This document shows positions 12,948-24,830 of a stretch of 64,000 nucleotides of DNA, piece by piece. This DNA is from Sternotherus odoratus. Lineage: Eukaryota > Chordata > Testudines > Kinosternidae. Position 1 is the first letter of the stretch; the number at the start of each line of letters is the position of its first letter. A program made the position numbers and the translations under genes. The notes under the pieces are model-generated. The model was not told the origin of the DNA. It ran no database searches and worked only from the letters and a program-made list of their open reading frames with translations. The stretch lies in assembly GCA_032164245.1 (NCBI GenBank), contig JAVMKO010000003.1, positions 92,069,890 through 92,133,889 of the forward strand. Direction: 5' to 3'.

Positions 12948-13105
12948 CCATTGATTTGCTGTGTAATCTTAGGCAAGTGGATGAATCTCTGTGCCTCAGT
13001 TTATCCATCTCTAAAATGGGATAATAATGTTGACTGATCTTGGTAAAGTGCTTCAGGATTTATGGAAGAAAAGGGCCACATAGATGATAAGTATTATTAG
13101 TAGGC
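12948..13105 (+). repeat. MIR-type SINE fragment
   Basis: The segment carries the diagnostic MIR core and tail phrases: 'gctgtgtaatcttaggcaag', then 'tctctgtgcctcagttt', 'ctctaaaatgggataata' and a final 'gataagtattatta'. MIR is an old tRNA-derived, L2-mobilised SINE found across amniotes, so its presence fits any amniote. The tRNA head is missing or too diverged. Confidence 0.8.
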
Positions 13106-13519
13106 AAATCCCATAACAAGTCCTTGCCAGATCAGAAAGAGAATTTACAAGTTTCTATCTACCAGTCTCTTGCTCAAACTACTCTACTTGCTGCTTACCA
13201 AATTTCTGTTGAAAAAGATGATTAAGTTGCAACACTATTACATATTAACAATTAAAGATCACAATTCTGATCTGTGATTTTGGAAATAAATGTATTACTA
13301 CTGCTGAAAATCAAATCTATTGATCAGAGGCTGCTTTGAACTATCAACTGTTTCTGAATTTTTCTGTAAACTGCAGTGAATTTTTACATTAAAAGGCAAA
13401 AACTCTTGAATTGTAGTCTTGCAGTGATCATCTCCTTCCCTTCCCATCCTTCTCCCAAACTAACAGATGACTCATAATTAAGACCCTGAGAAAATCACAG
13501 GTATTTTTTTTTTTTTAAA
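13106..13519. other. Intronic sequence, nothing recognised
   Basis: AT-rich with a T-run at about 13505-13516; no feature supported. Confidence 0.4.
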
Positions 13520-14560
13520 TTCATGAGTGTCCTTGGTATATGTTTGAATTTCCTGGGATATGCACTGCCACCACGTCACTTCCCCAAATTGCTATATTTT
13601 TTTCCAACACTGGGAAGGCAGAAGCAAGCATCCCTGATTCATCTCCCTGCTGAGGGCACAATTGCTCGGGGGGGGGGGGGGGGTTAGAGGGCCATTCCCA
13701 TCCTGGAGAGGTAAGGGACAAGGAGGTGGTGGCTTGTCCTATTCTGTGGAGAGGGAAGGGAGCAACACTCCAGAGGGGTTGTGTCTCACCACATGATGCC
13801 CGCTGATCTAGTCCAGCCAAGGAAGGGAAATCAGGGCTTGTTCCACACTGAGCTCCAGCCCATGTCACTGCTGCAGCTTCTTTTCCTGCCGGCCTGGAGA
13901 GGGCAGCGCGGACAATGCAGCCTTTAGGAGCCCTGGTCCAGCCTGCCCTGCTCCCCAGCAACCACTGGGAGGTCAGGGGGGGAGACTGCAGTGGGAGCTG
14001 GTGAGTAGCTGAGACTGGAATCAATTCCCCCCACACACCCTGACTCCTCACACACCTCCTCCTGATCCAAGACACAGCAACACTAGTTACTGTGCTGACT
14101 GTGGTGCAGGGATGGATCCCAGTCTCAGCCGCTGTGGAGTCTCCCCTGAGCTTGCAGGGGGCCACTGTTGGGCTAGCTGGGCCAAGGCTTCTATTTATCA
14201 TGTTGTCAGCACTGCCCACTCCCTGCTGGCTGGACAGGAAGGAGTAGCAGTCACTTGGGCCAGAGCTGAACAGAGTGAGTTGTGACCTGATCCCTGCTCT
14301 AGGTTGGCCAGCACCATGTGATGAAATAACATCCCTCCCCAAGCCACCGCCACCCACTTCACCCTGGCACTCCCTGGAATAGGACTGGGAACCACCACTG
14401 ATCTGCTGTAGGATGAGACTGGCCTGCTAACCCCCAACCAGCAGCTGTGCCTTTAGCGGGGAGGCAGAAATGGGAATGCTGCTGTTGAAAATATAGTGGT
14501 ATGGGGCTAATTTCACAATTTCCAGGCAGTCCATGAAATTGTGATTTACATAGGGCATAA
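13520..14560. other. GC-rich block, probable transposon interior
   Basis: An island of higher GC in AT-rich surroundings, with a G-run at about 13669-13684. Both strands contain medium-length frames, the longest 278 codons on the minus strand, but the translation shows no domain and is rich in Ser, Pro and Gly. It most likely derives from the interior of a hAT-type element, but termini were not found. A CpG-island-like regulatory region is the alternative. Confidence 0.35.
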
Positions 14561-17093
14561 TGCAGATTTTTTTTTCTTTTTAAAGAGCACTTCGAGCTCT
14601 CACCCTTTTTCCTTCTTTTTTTTTTCTTTGTTTTAATGGCACTTAGAAGTCAGTGGAAAATGGAGTTAATTCCAATCCTCCATGATTACATTATTTCCAT
14701 CAGACAATCTAGCAGAGTTAAAGAATATATTGTATTTCTTTCAGGAATCACACCACTTGATTTTGTATTGTCCTTGGTTGTTGTATAAATGCATGGTAAT
14801 ACTTTCCTTTCTTTCAAGTTTTTCTGAAAAAGAAACTGATACACAAGGGACAATGTTGTCTCCTAAAAAGGCATGAATGCAATACCATGCATAGTACTGA
14901 ATTCCCAAAGGGAAAACTGTTAATGCTGACGAAGAAGCAAACTACTGTTTTTAGTCAATCTGTATGGAAATTGAATCTGTGGTGCAGCTGTCTGCCTTAC
15001 CTTTTCTACTAATGACCTCAGAAAATAATATGAGCCTTTATTCTGACCTATTTAGTTGATGCAGACAGTAAAAAAACAAACAGAAAGTAATGCATGTGAA
15101 TACAGAATATGTAATATCCCATATGAAGCAGCACACACATTGCAAGCCTGCGAATAGAATAGTTTGCTTAGTTATATGTTATGAAGGGTTCAAATATTCA
15201 GCCTTTTGGAAAGTTTGGAGATTGGACCTGATACAAGTTTGTTTCCTAAGGAAAAATAAAATTTCCAAAAAGGTAAAGAAATATTCAACTCAGTTAGACA
15301 GTGGTAAATGATTGTGCTGGGCTTTTTATATCACTAAATGGAAAGTAATTTGACAGTTTAAAACCCCGCAAAACAAAACGGCTTTGAAACCATTGCTGAG
15401 TGAGTTCTATTTTAATTAAACAATTACATTCATTTTCCCTATAAAACTGTTTTGAAAAAATCGTTATCTAAAGATACCACTCCTGGGTCTCTGCTCCCAA
15501 GCGTTTGACTGACAGAACTCATTAATCACTTGATCCAGATCCCACTGAATTAAATTTATTTATTTAAATAAATTCCATTTATTTGGGTTGGCTTTAAATC
15601 AGGCCCTTACAGTAATTTTGGCCGCACAGGGCAATGGAAGCAAGGTGGAGTTGTGAGCCAGGCGATCTGCTGGTGGTCATGTGCCACCTGCTCATCCTAA
15701 CTGCTGCTCTGGGAACTTTTTAATACAGTGTGTCCCTTGTTGGCCACTGGAGCTCTGGTTTTACCGACTGCTGCTGTAGTTCTCCCCACAGAATTACAGA
15801 ACTGTGAATTCTGTGTCTTTTGTGTTTTGCCAATGCACTATGGTGCCTTATTTTGTTCTTTGCTGCAGACCAGTAACTTTGGCACTTCAGCAGCAGTTTA
15901 CTAGCAACTGACTTTGTGCTTTGGTGCTATGGTTCTGTTGCTTTGTATCCATGTCAGGATGTTGGCATTTGTTGTGGTTATAGAACTATATTAGATGTTA
16001 TGTTGAACTCCATTGGTAGTACTATGTTTTAAGTGCCCCAGGTTGCTGTGTCTTTTGTTCTCTAGCACTTCAGTTCAGTGCACCATCTCAATCTCTGTGG
16101 AGTTTTATTTTTTCTTTTGGATTTTTTCTTTTTTTGTGTTTTTTTTTGTTGTGTTTTTGTTTTGTGGGATGTTCCTCTTGTCATTCCTTCCCCAGAAGCA
16201 AGGAAGATCTGATTCCTGAAGATCACACACTCACTTCAAACCCTGTTGATAAACAGTTCAGTGTTTGTTGTCTCATTTGATTCAGAGTAAATCACAATAT
16301 TGTGAAATCTCAGATAAGTTTGCAGTTGTTTCCTCAGGGGCTGAGAAAATGTAGAGAATGCCTGTTTCCCATTCAGAATATTCCAATGAGACTCCTGTAA
16401 GTCTGGTGCAAGGCTGGCCCAAAATGTAAACTCTTGAAGTTGGAGTCAACAAATACTGCCAAGTTCTATGGCTGAGTGTGTCAGCACTTCCGCTGCCTAC
16501 GTAAACCCACCTCTTTCCCCCATGCCGTGCCATCTTTGGAACAGAGGGCTCTATCAACACTCGTGGAGTTCTGATTCTTGAAGTTGGTAGTACTGAGTGC
16601 TGGAATATTGGCTGAAGAGGCCAAGACACAGGGTGTGAAGAGGGAGCCACCAGGTCTTTGACATACCCCTGTCATAGCCCTGAAATCCCCGTGCCTTTAT
16701 TACAAAGCCACCTGATTTCTCTCTCTTTTATGGCTTTGAGATAGACACTGAGACGGTGATTTCCGGTACGAGTACATACATCCAAATTAGATACTCAATT
16801 AGGATGAGTATTTCACACTCATGGAACTTGTTCTCTCCATGTGCAAAACTGATCGGGTCTGCTGGGAGCCTGGGTAGGAGGAAGCTTTGCATTGCATTGA
16901 GAGGAGGAAGTGTGAGGAGAAAGGTTTAGTTAACAGTGGACTGGCTGGCTGGGATCCATGTGAACTTTCTGACTGTAGACTATCCAGCCAGCCCAACAGT
17001 TACAGAGCTGGGAATATGTAATTAAGTAGGTTTCCACCATGTAATTCTGTGTCACCCATGCTTCCTGAATAGCCCTCCTGCCTAGCCTGACCA
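14561..17093. other. Intronic sequence, nothing recognised
   Basis: AT-rich sequence with T-rich tracts near 14567-14640 and 16100-16160. A 122-codon minus-strand frame at 16282-16650 has no recognisable domain. Confidence 0.45.
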
Positions 17094-17358
17094 AGGGTTT
17101 GGCTACACTTACATTTTTATAGCGCTCTGAAAAATCACTCTCCTGAGTGCAGCAAGTCTGAGAGCTTTAAAGAGCTAGTGTAGACAGGCTCCGTGTGCTG
17201 GAAGCTGTGCTCCCAGTGCTCGGAGCTATTCCCCTTGTGGAGGTGGATTACCAGGAGTGCTGGGAGAGAGCTCTGCCAGTGCTCACACGAGACCACACTC
17301 ACACTTCAAAGTGCTGCCACAGGAGCATTCAGTTTCAAGTGTAGGTAGCCATGCCCTT
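17094..17358. mobile_element. hAT-like MITE ('agcgctc' family)
   Basis: Left end AAGGGTTTGGCTACACTTAC and right end AGTGTAGGTAGCCATGCCCTT are imperfect inverted repeats. The interior carries phrases (AGCGCTC, 'cagtgctcggagctattcccctt') also seen at 46921-48095 and 50920-51121. This marks a family of short elements. No clean target duplication was found. Confidence 0.6.
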
Positions 17359-18744
17359 AATGTCATGGGTTGGTTGGGAAGAGAGGAGTTGGAAGGAGAA
17401 AGTTAGGCTGTGCAGTAGGGCCAGGGAGACTGCATCAGAGAATGGAAATACGTCAAATTCTGTCTCATCCATTAGCTTCTCTTGGCATATGTAAAATTTG
17501 GTATGGCAATGTGACATGGCATGATATCATATGATACAACTTTTGATCCGTGTAATTTTTAAATTTCCAAAGTGTCTTATTTTTGAAATGTGGTACTAAT
17601 GTAATAATAGCATGTTCACTTTGGCACTTGTGGAGACTCTGCTTATATAGCAATAATGAGGCTAAATTTCAAAACTGGATGATTTTTTGTTTGTTTCATA
17701 TGCACTAGAAATTTGTTATCATTAAAATGTCTGAGAAAACTCAATTGCACCTATTGTGAGAAGTAGAAAGTCTTGGTTTAATCTTCAAAGGTAATGGCAG
17801 AGGGAATTTTGATACTGTTTGAAGGACTTGATCCAATATCCACTGAATTCAGTGGAAAATTTTCTGTTGACTTTAATGTAAGTTAGATCGGGCCCTAAGT
17901 GAACAGCTCATTGAAATCTTAACTATTGAATTTCCACTGATGTCTCCATACATACACATACAAATTGGACAGTTTTCAAAATATTTTTGTGTTACTGTTT
18001 ATAAGTTCACTTTATTTTAACCTGTTTTTCTGTCATTAAAAACTATTTAATCAGTACTGAAGAAACCGCTATTTAAGATAGGAGGACTGAAGAAATGTTT
18101 CCAAATTATTTAACTTTTATCCAGAAACGGGTACTGTTGGAAGGATTTCCTTGTCAAAACTGAGTACAATTTATTAAAATTGATCTTATGGGATGTTAAA
18201 TATGATGGTGTCAACTACATATATTATACATTAGTTTTTAAAAGAGGTATGGTTTGTCACTTTGTTCTTCATATTTATGTTTGTAGTTGTTGCTCTTTGT
18301 AGGATGTCAAAGAACTACCACCCTGAGTTCTTAGCAATAAAGTTGATGACTTAGGCCCCAATCCTGAAAATACGCATGTGCTTAACTTTGCACAGGTAAG
18401 TAGTGTCATTGAACTCTGTGGGGCTACTCCTTCCTGTGCATAAAGTTAAGAGCATGCATGTATGTTGCAAGATCAGGACTTTAAATTGTAATCATGCATA
18501 GTGTCCAATTAGGAAATCTCTCAGGTTACTGATTCTTAGCAAAATAGGTTCTTGGTTTCTGGTCCCCCTGGGGCCAGATTTTCAAGCATATTTAGATGCC
18601 TAACAATTTTAGAAACCCCCCTAGGTGCCTATTTGCTTTTTTAGATGCCTAAATACCTTTGAAAATCTGACATCCACCCCCATATACTCTAATTCTAAAA
18701 ACTTGGTGGATCTCATCCTCTCCCACCTTTTTTTAGGTTTAAGA
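17359..18744. other. Intronic sequence with one palindromic repeat
   Basis: Mostly unremarkable. Between about 18355 and 18480 the stretch 'cgcatgtgcttaactttgca' is followed by its approximate reverse complement ('cataaagttaagagcatgcatg'), forming an old palindromic dispersed repeat. Nothing else was recognised. Confidence 0.5.
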
Positions 18745-18850
18745 ATAGCAGCCGTGTTAGTCTGTATCCGTAAAGAAAACGAGGAAGACTTGTAGCAATT
18801 TAGAGACTAACCAGTTTATTTCAGCATATAGCCCACTTCATCGGATGCAT
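18745..18850 (-). mobile_element. Penelope-like element, 3' end fragment
   Basis: Reads TAGCAGCCGTGTTAGTCTGT through 'cccacttcatcggatgca'. The same module forms the non-coding 3' part of the larger PLE at 23743-24601, where it lies downstream of a GIY-YIG endonuclease frame on the minus strand. This copy is therefore a 5'-truncated insertion in the same orientation. Confidence 0.75.
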
Positions 18851-18930
18851 CTTTTTTTAGTCATAATAGGAAGAGGAAAACATGCTTTCCTGGTTTTTTA
18901 ACTCCCAATTCATTTCTCAACTTTGAACTA

Positions 18931-20129
18931 CAGTAAACCCTCGATTTTACGGACCCCGATTTAACGGACTTCGGATACAACGGACAAAATTTCCGATGCA
19001 TCCGAAATCCGTTTTGGGGGCTGCCGGCTCCTGCCCCAGGGAGCCGGCTGGGTTGACAGCTCCCGCCCGGCTCCCCGCAGCGGGGACCCCTGCGGGAGCT
19101 GTCAAACCCCCCCCCCACCGGCTCCCCGCAACGGGGAGCCGGGCGGGGGGGGGGCGTTTGAGAGCCCCCGCTCGGCTCCCCGCAGCGGGAAGCCGGGCGG
19201 GGGGTTTGACAGCTCCCGCCGGGCTTCCCGCTGGGGGGAGCCGGGCGGGGGGGGGGGGGTTTGAGAGCCTCCGCTCGGCTCCCCGCAGCGGGAAGCCGGG
19301 CGGGGGGATTTGACAGCTCCCGCTCGGCTCCTCCCAGCTGGAAGCCAGGCGGGAGCTGTCAACCCCCCCGCCCGGCTCCCCGCAACGGGGAGCCGGGCGG
19401 GGGGGGGGGGTTTGAGAGCCTCCGCTCGGCTCCCCGCAGCGGGAAGCCGGGCGGGGGGGTTTGACAGCTCCCGCTCGGCTCCTCCCAGCTGGAAGCCGGG
19501 CGGGAGCTGTCAACCCCCCCCCCGCCCGGCTCCCCGCAACGGGGAGCCGGGCGGGGGGGGGCGTTTGAGAGCCCCCGCTCGGCTCCCCGCAGCGGGAAGC
19601 CGGGCGGGGGGGGGGGGTTTGAGAGCTCCCGCCCGGCTCCCCGCTGGGGGGAGCCGAGCGGGAGCTGTCAAACCCCCCCGCCCGGCTCCCCGCAACGGGA
19701 AGCTGGGCGGGGGGTTTGAAAGCTCCCGCCGGGCTTCCCGCTGGGGGGAGCCGAGCGGGGGCTGTCAACCCCCCCGCCCGGCTCCCCGGAACGGGGAGCC
19801 GGGCGGGGGGGGGGTTGAGAGCCTCCGCTCGGCTCCCAGCAGCGGGAAGCCGGGCGGGGGGTTTGACAGATCCCGCTCGGCTCCCCCCAGCTGGAAGCCA
19901 GGCGGGAGCTGTCAACCCCCCGCCCGGCTCCCCGCAGCGGGGAGCCGGGCGGGGGGAGGGGGTGGGGTGGGCTGACTAATTAAATAACGGACTAATTCGG
20001 GCGGGGGGGTGTCCGTTGTCACCCGAAAGTCCGTTATTTAATGATTTAAAAAAATTATTAAATAACGGACTTTCGGTTTTAACGGACACCCCCCCGCCCG
20101 AATTAGTCCGTTATATCGAGGTTTCACTG
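18931..20129. mobile_element. Pogo/Tigger-like element filled with minisatellite
   Basis: The left end starts CAGTAAACCCTCG and the right end finishes CGAGGTTTCACTG; both are flanked by TA (18929-18930 and 20130-20131). CAGT..CTCGAT..CGG termini and TA duplication suit pogo/Tigger-like Tc1-mariner elements. No transposase is present. A second element with the same termini lies at 47071-47555. Near the right end (19978-20115) an extra inverted copy of the terminal region produces a hairpin around an AT-rich centre. Confidence 0.75.
19015..19975. repeat. GC-rich palindromic minisatellite
   Basis: Irregular tandem copies of about 55-65 bp built from CGGCTCCCCGCAGCGGGAAG blocks separated by G-runs or C-runs. 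Each block is close to self-complementary (GGCTCCCCG..CGGGGAGCC), so single strands could form serial hairpins. Long open frames on both strands (up to 322 codons) are by-products of stop-free GC-rich repeats, not genes. Confidence 0.9.
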
Positions 20130-20131
20130 TA

Positions 20132-20718
20132 CTCCAAATAAAGAAAATATTCTGCCTGAACCTAGTAACTAAACTGAAACTGAAATAATTAAGGCAAAAG
20201 TTTTTCTGCACAACAGAAACTGAAATATATATATATATATATGTGCCAGAGGCTCATTTCTATGTAAAGATATTACAAAACCATTTTTCTTTTTTATTTT
20301 ATTTTAAATATTTTAAGAATTTTTAAAAAGCAGAAGACATCCTTTCTTTGCCCCTCTCAGCTGTCCCCCAAACACAAAATTTTATTCATAGTATCATTTT
20401 TAATGCCTGCTCCTTTGGCATGATTAGGAAGAGGAAAGGGCAGGGCTGGACACTGGGTGGATCTTTGGGAGTTTGTGATACATGCACAGATTTTTTTAAA
20501 AACTTGTCTTGATTGTACAAGGGCTATAAAGTAACTAAAACCCTGAAAATAAAGAAGAAAGAAAATGGATCTTCCTTTTCATAGTGGCAACTACTTCTGC
20601 ATCTGTCTAAAGGTGAGTTAGTTCCAAAAGGTTGAGACTCAGAGAGAGTCTTGTTTTTGGATTAAGCTTGGATTAAGCTGTATCCAGTAATATGCATATG
20701 CAGAGGTGAGAGTGCTTA
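20132..20718. other. Intronic sequence with AT microsatellite
   Basis: An (AT)n tract lies at about 20226-20243. Nothing else was recognised. Confidence 0.5.
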
Positions 20719-20985
20719 CAGTAGACTCTCAATTATCCAGGATGATAGGGAAAAAATTAATCCTGGTTAATAAAATCCTGGATAATCACCATCCATAGGA
20801 AACATGGGGAGGGAGGGTTGGTTCACCAGCCACCCTGCGCTGGGGGGAGGGGGTGTTTGTTCATTGGCTGCTCTGCGCCCTGGTGGGGTTTTTTGTGTGT
20901 GTTTGAGGTGGCAACAGAGCCAGCCCTGCGAGTTATGTGTGTGTTTGTTTATGACATCCTGGTTAATCCAAATATGCCTGAAAAA
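20719..20985. mobile_element. Degenerate pogo/Tigger-like element
   Basis: After TA, the left end CAGTAGACTCTCAATTATCC is of the pogo/Tigger type and is followed by internal repeats of 'atcctggttaat' and 'atcctggataat'. A candidate right end is 'ctggttaatccaaatatgcctg'. The right terminus is weak, so the extent is uncertain. Confidence 0.45.
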
Positions 20986-23129
20986 AGCAAATATTAAGAG
21001 TGGAGAGGTATTTAGTTTAGGGTATATAAAATGGACTAATTCATGCCAACTTTATGAAAAAACTTTTAGTAATGATATGTTACCCTGTTTAATAGAGATT
21101 TTATGGGATCCCTAGTGATACTGATGGAGAAGCATAAAATGATAAGTAAGATTGCTACAAACAGCAAAATCTGAGTGGAAGGCTTTCTACAGTTACACTG
21201 GCATAGATGATACACAACACCCTACTTTGCATTTTATCATGTGCTCTGCTGTCAGATACACCAGCATGAAATCTTTACCCCTTCGTTAATTTTCAGAAGT
21301 TTAGTAGCATCTATGGGTGAGTTAGAAATAAAGAAATCAAGGGTGTGTGGTTATGGTGAGTGCTTTTTCAACGTAGTATATGAAATGTCACTGCATTACT
21401 AATTTTTATGGCGGTCGTGGCTTGATTTAGTAGTTTAATTGCTCCATTGATATGTTGTCAGTTAAAATCTATAGAACTCCACACATCCCTTTTTTTATTA
21501 AATTTTGTATTTAGAAAATTGTTTACCTATTCCTTTATTAAAAAACAACAACAAGCAAGTCCTCCTAATTTCTCTTTGAATTTCTATCTAAACCAATAGG
21601 CTAGTTAATATATTTTATTGGCTAAACTTATGTTGCTGAAAGAGATAAGCTTTTGTGTTTACACAGGGCTCTTCTTCAGGTCTAAACAGATAGCAGGTTT
21701 GTTGTGATCAGACACAGCGAGCAGATTTCAAGTGGAAGTTAAAATTTTTGGATGAAGCAGTTAGGTACTGTGAATTTTTTTTTTTTTTGGGGGGGGGGGA
21801 AGTCCCCTACCACATGCAAGCAGAATTGTGAGTCCTTAGGCAGAAACTTTTCTGGTTTATACAATGCTTTCTGTATGTTTCTTGCCCCTTCCATTTTCAC
21901 TGATGCAATGCAAGTCCCTAGTGAGCTAACCTTCACACTGTAGATCTAATTACAATGGGCTGCATGTGACTACTTGCTGTGAAAAGAGGTATGCTATGGA
22001 GAATGAGTTTATTGTCAGCATGAAAATGGGGAAGGAAGAATAGGTTTTAAATGGACATTACCCTAAAATTTTCTGACTTTAATACATTTATAGAAATTCA
22101 GAGGTTGAAAAAAATAAAGCTGTTTGGGAGCAGGCTGAGATTTTAGTCCCTTAAAATAACGGGTAAACAGTTGTTAAAGTGGCAATGGCAATTTTATTTT
22201 TAAAGAACAAAAGGCACTTATTCCCAAAATATATGAAACTCCATCTCAATAAAAGCACATCTTCATATCTGTGACTCAAAGTTATAACTGAAAACCCACA
22301 GAGAATATATTTATTTTGTAATATTAAAAAATTGCATGTTATGGTATAGACATTACTTTGGAGATGTATAGACTTCATTTTCATACCCCTTGCTATTTCA
22401 AACTTAATGGATCTGTGGTGGGAAAGAAAGGAAGTGTGTGTGAGGGATTTGAAACCCCACAAAACTGCAAACCAGTCAAACAGTTTTATTTAAGTCTGAA
22501 TCTCACATTTAGATGGAAATCTATATAACAAAAAACAAATTGAAGCAGTAAAAATTGAATTCTTAGCACATAGTAAGTGCAGGTACTTACTGTCAAATGG
22601 CCATTAGCCTTGATTCTGACACCCTTCTTTTCCTCCACTCCAATAACAAAACTTACTACATTTCTTCTCGCCACATTCCCATCTAAAAACAAACCCTGGA
22701 CATTATTCATGTTGTAAAACAAGGGGTACCATAGTCTGTACATCCTCGCTGGTGATTATAAGATTTGTACATTTTAATAAATTCCACTAATCTTGCTGAC
22801 ATACAGAGAAACAAAATAGTGAAGCAATATGAGTATATACTCCATGTCCATGATTGAATGATATCCTGGATTAGCCCAGCTCCCCACCTGGGTGCATTTC
22901 CCAATTTAGGAAGTTAATAGGTGTTTCCCTACCAAAGAGTTAGTAGGGGTGAGTGTGAAGGAGTTCACTCTCTCTCGCTGTATGGCACCCCCCTGTCAAG
23001 AGTTAGTGTGTCGCTGCAGTGGTCTCTTTTCCTGTAATTTGGCCCTCTGGCCAGTTCACAATTTATTCCACTCCTTCTGGTGTTCTCTCCCACTGGCAGT
23101 CAAATCCTGCTGTTCTTTCAGGGTGCACC
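20986..23129. other. Intronic sequence with a PLE-like fragment
   Basis: Around 21612-21690 the phrases 'ttttattggctaaacttatg' and 'agcttttgtgtttacacagg' match the PLE-like repeat at 44695, heavily decayed. A T-then-G tract lies at 21777-21800. No exon is supported elsewhere; frames at 22151-22743 on the minus strand lack domains. Confidence 0.4.
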
Positions 23130-23742
23130 CAGGGCTTGCCTTACCATGAGGCGAACTGAGGCATCCGCCTCAGGTGCCAGACTGAGGGGAAAGGGGGCGC
23201 CACTAAGACCCAGAGTGTAGAAAATTATGTCTGCTGCTGGTGCATATGTATTCTCTCTGCTCTAGATGCGCAGATATGGTGGTGTGCTGTGCTGGAGGAA
23301 GGAGGGCACAAGAGACATAACAGGTAGGAAGGTGAGAGGGAATAACAGAAAGCAGCAGGAGCTACAAGGAGAAAGAGGAGGAGGAGCCTCTTATATACCT
23401 CTCTAGCACCCCCAGGAGCCTGGACTGATTAACACTAACTTCTCAGGGAGCTTCCTGTTTCCCTGAACCCACTTGAGGAGAACAGGCAGTCAACTGAAGT
23501 AGTAGGAACCAGTTAGGCTCTTAAGACTCTAATCTTCCCTCACTCAGGTCCTGCTACCAGCCTGCTTATTTGTCCCCTTCAATTGAGTGTTGAGAGCCGC
23601 TATAGCTGGCACAGAACAGCAGGCATGAGTGAAAGAAGAGAACGCCCCTCTGGGGCAGCATTCAGAAAAAGAAAGAAGGAAAGTAAAGAAAGCTTTTCTA
23701 TCTAAGCAGGAAGGAGGTCTCCTGAGATACATAGACACAAAT

Positions 23743-24601
23743 CAGAGAGGTAGCAGTGTTAGTCTGGAATAGCAGAGGTAACAAAGAGTCCTGTGGCACC
23801 TTGAAGACTAACTAAAGTATTGGAGCATAAGCTTTCGTGGGCTAATACCCACTTCATCGGATGCAAGCAGTGGAAGTGTCCAGCGGCAGGTATAGATAAG
23901 TAGGCAAGAACCAGGTAGGAAGTAACAAGGTTAGTCCAATCAGCCTGAACCAGCTTGTTATCTCAAATCAGGGAGGGTGAGGTATTCCTCTAGCAGCTGA
24001 ATTGGAGGTGTGAACTCAGAGAGGAGAAGCTGTTTTTGTAATTAGCAAACCATTCAAGATCTTTGTTCAATCCCAGATTGATTGTGTCAAATTTGCAAAT
24101 GAATTGCAGCTCTGCAGTTTCTCTTTGCAGTCTGGTCTTGAAGGTTTTTTTGCTGCAATATGGTGACTTTTAAATCTGTAATTGTGTGTCCAGGCAGGTT
24201 GAAGTGTTCTCCTACAGGTTTTTGTATATTGCCATTCCTGATATCTGATTTGTGTCCATTTATCCTTTTTCGTAGGGACTGTCCAGTTTGGCCGATGTAC
24301 ATAGCAGAGGGACATTGGTGGCATATAATGGCATATATTATATTGGTAGATGTATAGGTGAATGAACCAGTGATGGTGTGACTGATCTGGTTAGGTCCTG
24401 TGATGGTGTTGCTGGTGTAGATATGTGGGCAGAGCTGGCATCGAGGTTTGTTGCATGGATTGGTTCCTGAGTTGGAGGAGTTATGGTGCGGTGTGCTGTT
24501 GCTGGTGAGAATCTGCTTCAGGTTGGCGGGTTGTCTGTGGGCCAGGACTGGCCTGCCTCCCAGGGCCTGTGAAAGTGAGGGATTATTGTCCAGGCACAAT
24601 T
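23743..24601 (-). mobile_element. Penelope-like element (GIY-YIG type), 5'-truncated
   Basis: The insertion is bounded by an exact 12-bp target duplication, ATAGACACAAAT at 23731-23742 and 24602-24613. The minus strand reads the C-terminal endonuclease region of a PLE protein and then about 350 bp of 3' sequence. That ends in the module found alone at 18745, 45367, 48574 and 63223. It lies inside the hAT remnant and is therefore younger than it. PLEs are retroelements with a telomerase-like reverse transcriptase; here the reverse transcriptase portion is missing through 5' truncation. Confidence 0.9.
24087..24599 (-). pseudogene. PLE GIY-YIG endonuclease C-terminal fragment
   Basis: The 170-residue frame covers only the end of a PLE protein. 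Residues 49-57 hold the conserved linker cysteines (C49, C54, C57 in CNKPRCQLC). A GIY-YIG nuclease core follows: IYA at 88-90, CHQC at 93-96, YIG at 101-103, the basic LRKRINGH segment at 109-117 and a conserved Glu (E131) in VGEHFN. In active PLEs this domain nicks target DNA. The normal C-terminus is lost through a frameshift near 24110-24125, and the typical 'LNKDLEWF'-like ending is visible in another frame down to about 24030. The N-terminal reverse transcriptase is absent. The fragment is non-functional. Confidence 0.85.
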
Positions 24602-24830
24602 ATAGACACAAATGTTCACAGTGAGCCTTCTGGCCCCAGTGAGGATGTAAGTGGTGAAGAGATGCTGGATCTTCCAGTTAGTCAGAGTGCAGGTGACCTG
24701 GCAGCTACTGCAGCATCAATATCTCCATCTTAAATGGATGTAACCATGCACGTTCCTGAAGAAAAGTGTACATCAGAGAAGAGTGTGGTGGAGGTGTAAG
24801 AAGCAGCTGCTGCACTGAGTTGATTTTTTG

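Larger units (their letters stand above)
23626..24732 (+). pseudogene. hAT transposase N-terminal remnant
   Basis: An ATG at about 23626 opens a frame reading MSERRERPSGAAFRKRKK, the basic 'SGA..RKRK' start typical of ZMYM/TTF-type hAT transposases. A frameshift follows near 23690, after which the frame continues up to the PLE insertion. It resumes beyond 24614 with an acidic, serine-rich stretch (HSEPSGPSEDVSGEEMLDLP) and stops near 24732. No zinc-finger or catalytic core survives. Family placement comes from motif memory and is moderate in confidence. Confidence 0.5.
23130..24830 (+). mobile_element. Decayed hAT element, split by a PLE
   Basis: Starts CAGGGCTTGCC and continues with about 180 bp that match, in reverse complement, the element at 62671-63077. 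A degenerate N-terminal transposase-like frame begins near 23626. The element is interrupted by the PLE at 23743-24601. The right terminus was not found, so the end coordinate is a guess. Confidence 0.6.

Noticed and set aside
13521..14357. 278-codon minus-strand frame in a GC-rich block
   Set aside because: No recognisable domain, no splice context, and an overlapping frame exists in another phase. GC-rich sequence makes such frames likely by chance.
18947..19975. Long Pro/Ala/Gly/Arg-rich frames on both strands (up to 322 codons)
   Set aside because: They follow from the GC-rich palindromic minisatellite of the pogo-like element; the frames mirror each other on the two strands.
24067..24324. 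Second minus-strand frame of 85 codons overlapping the PLE endonuclease
   Set aside because: Most of it is an out-of-frame shadow; only its last part continues the PLE protein after a frameshift, so it was folded into the PLE entry.
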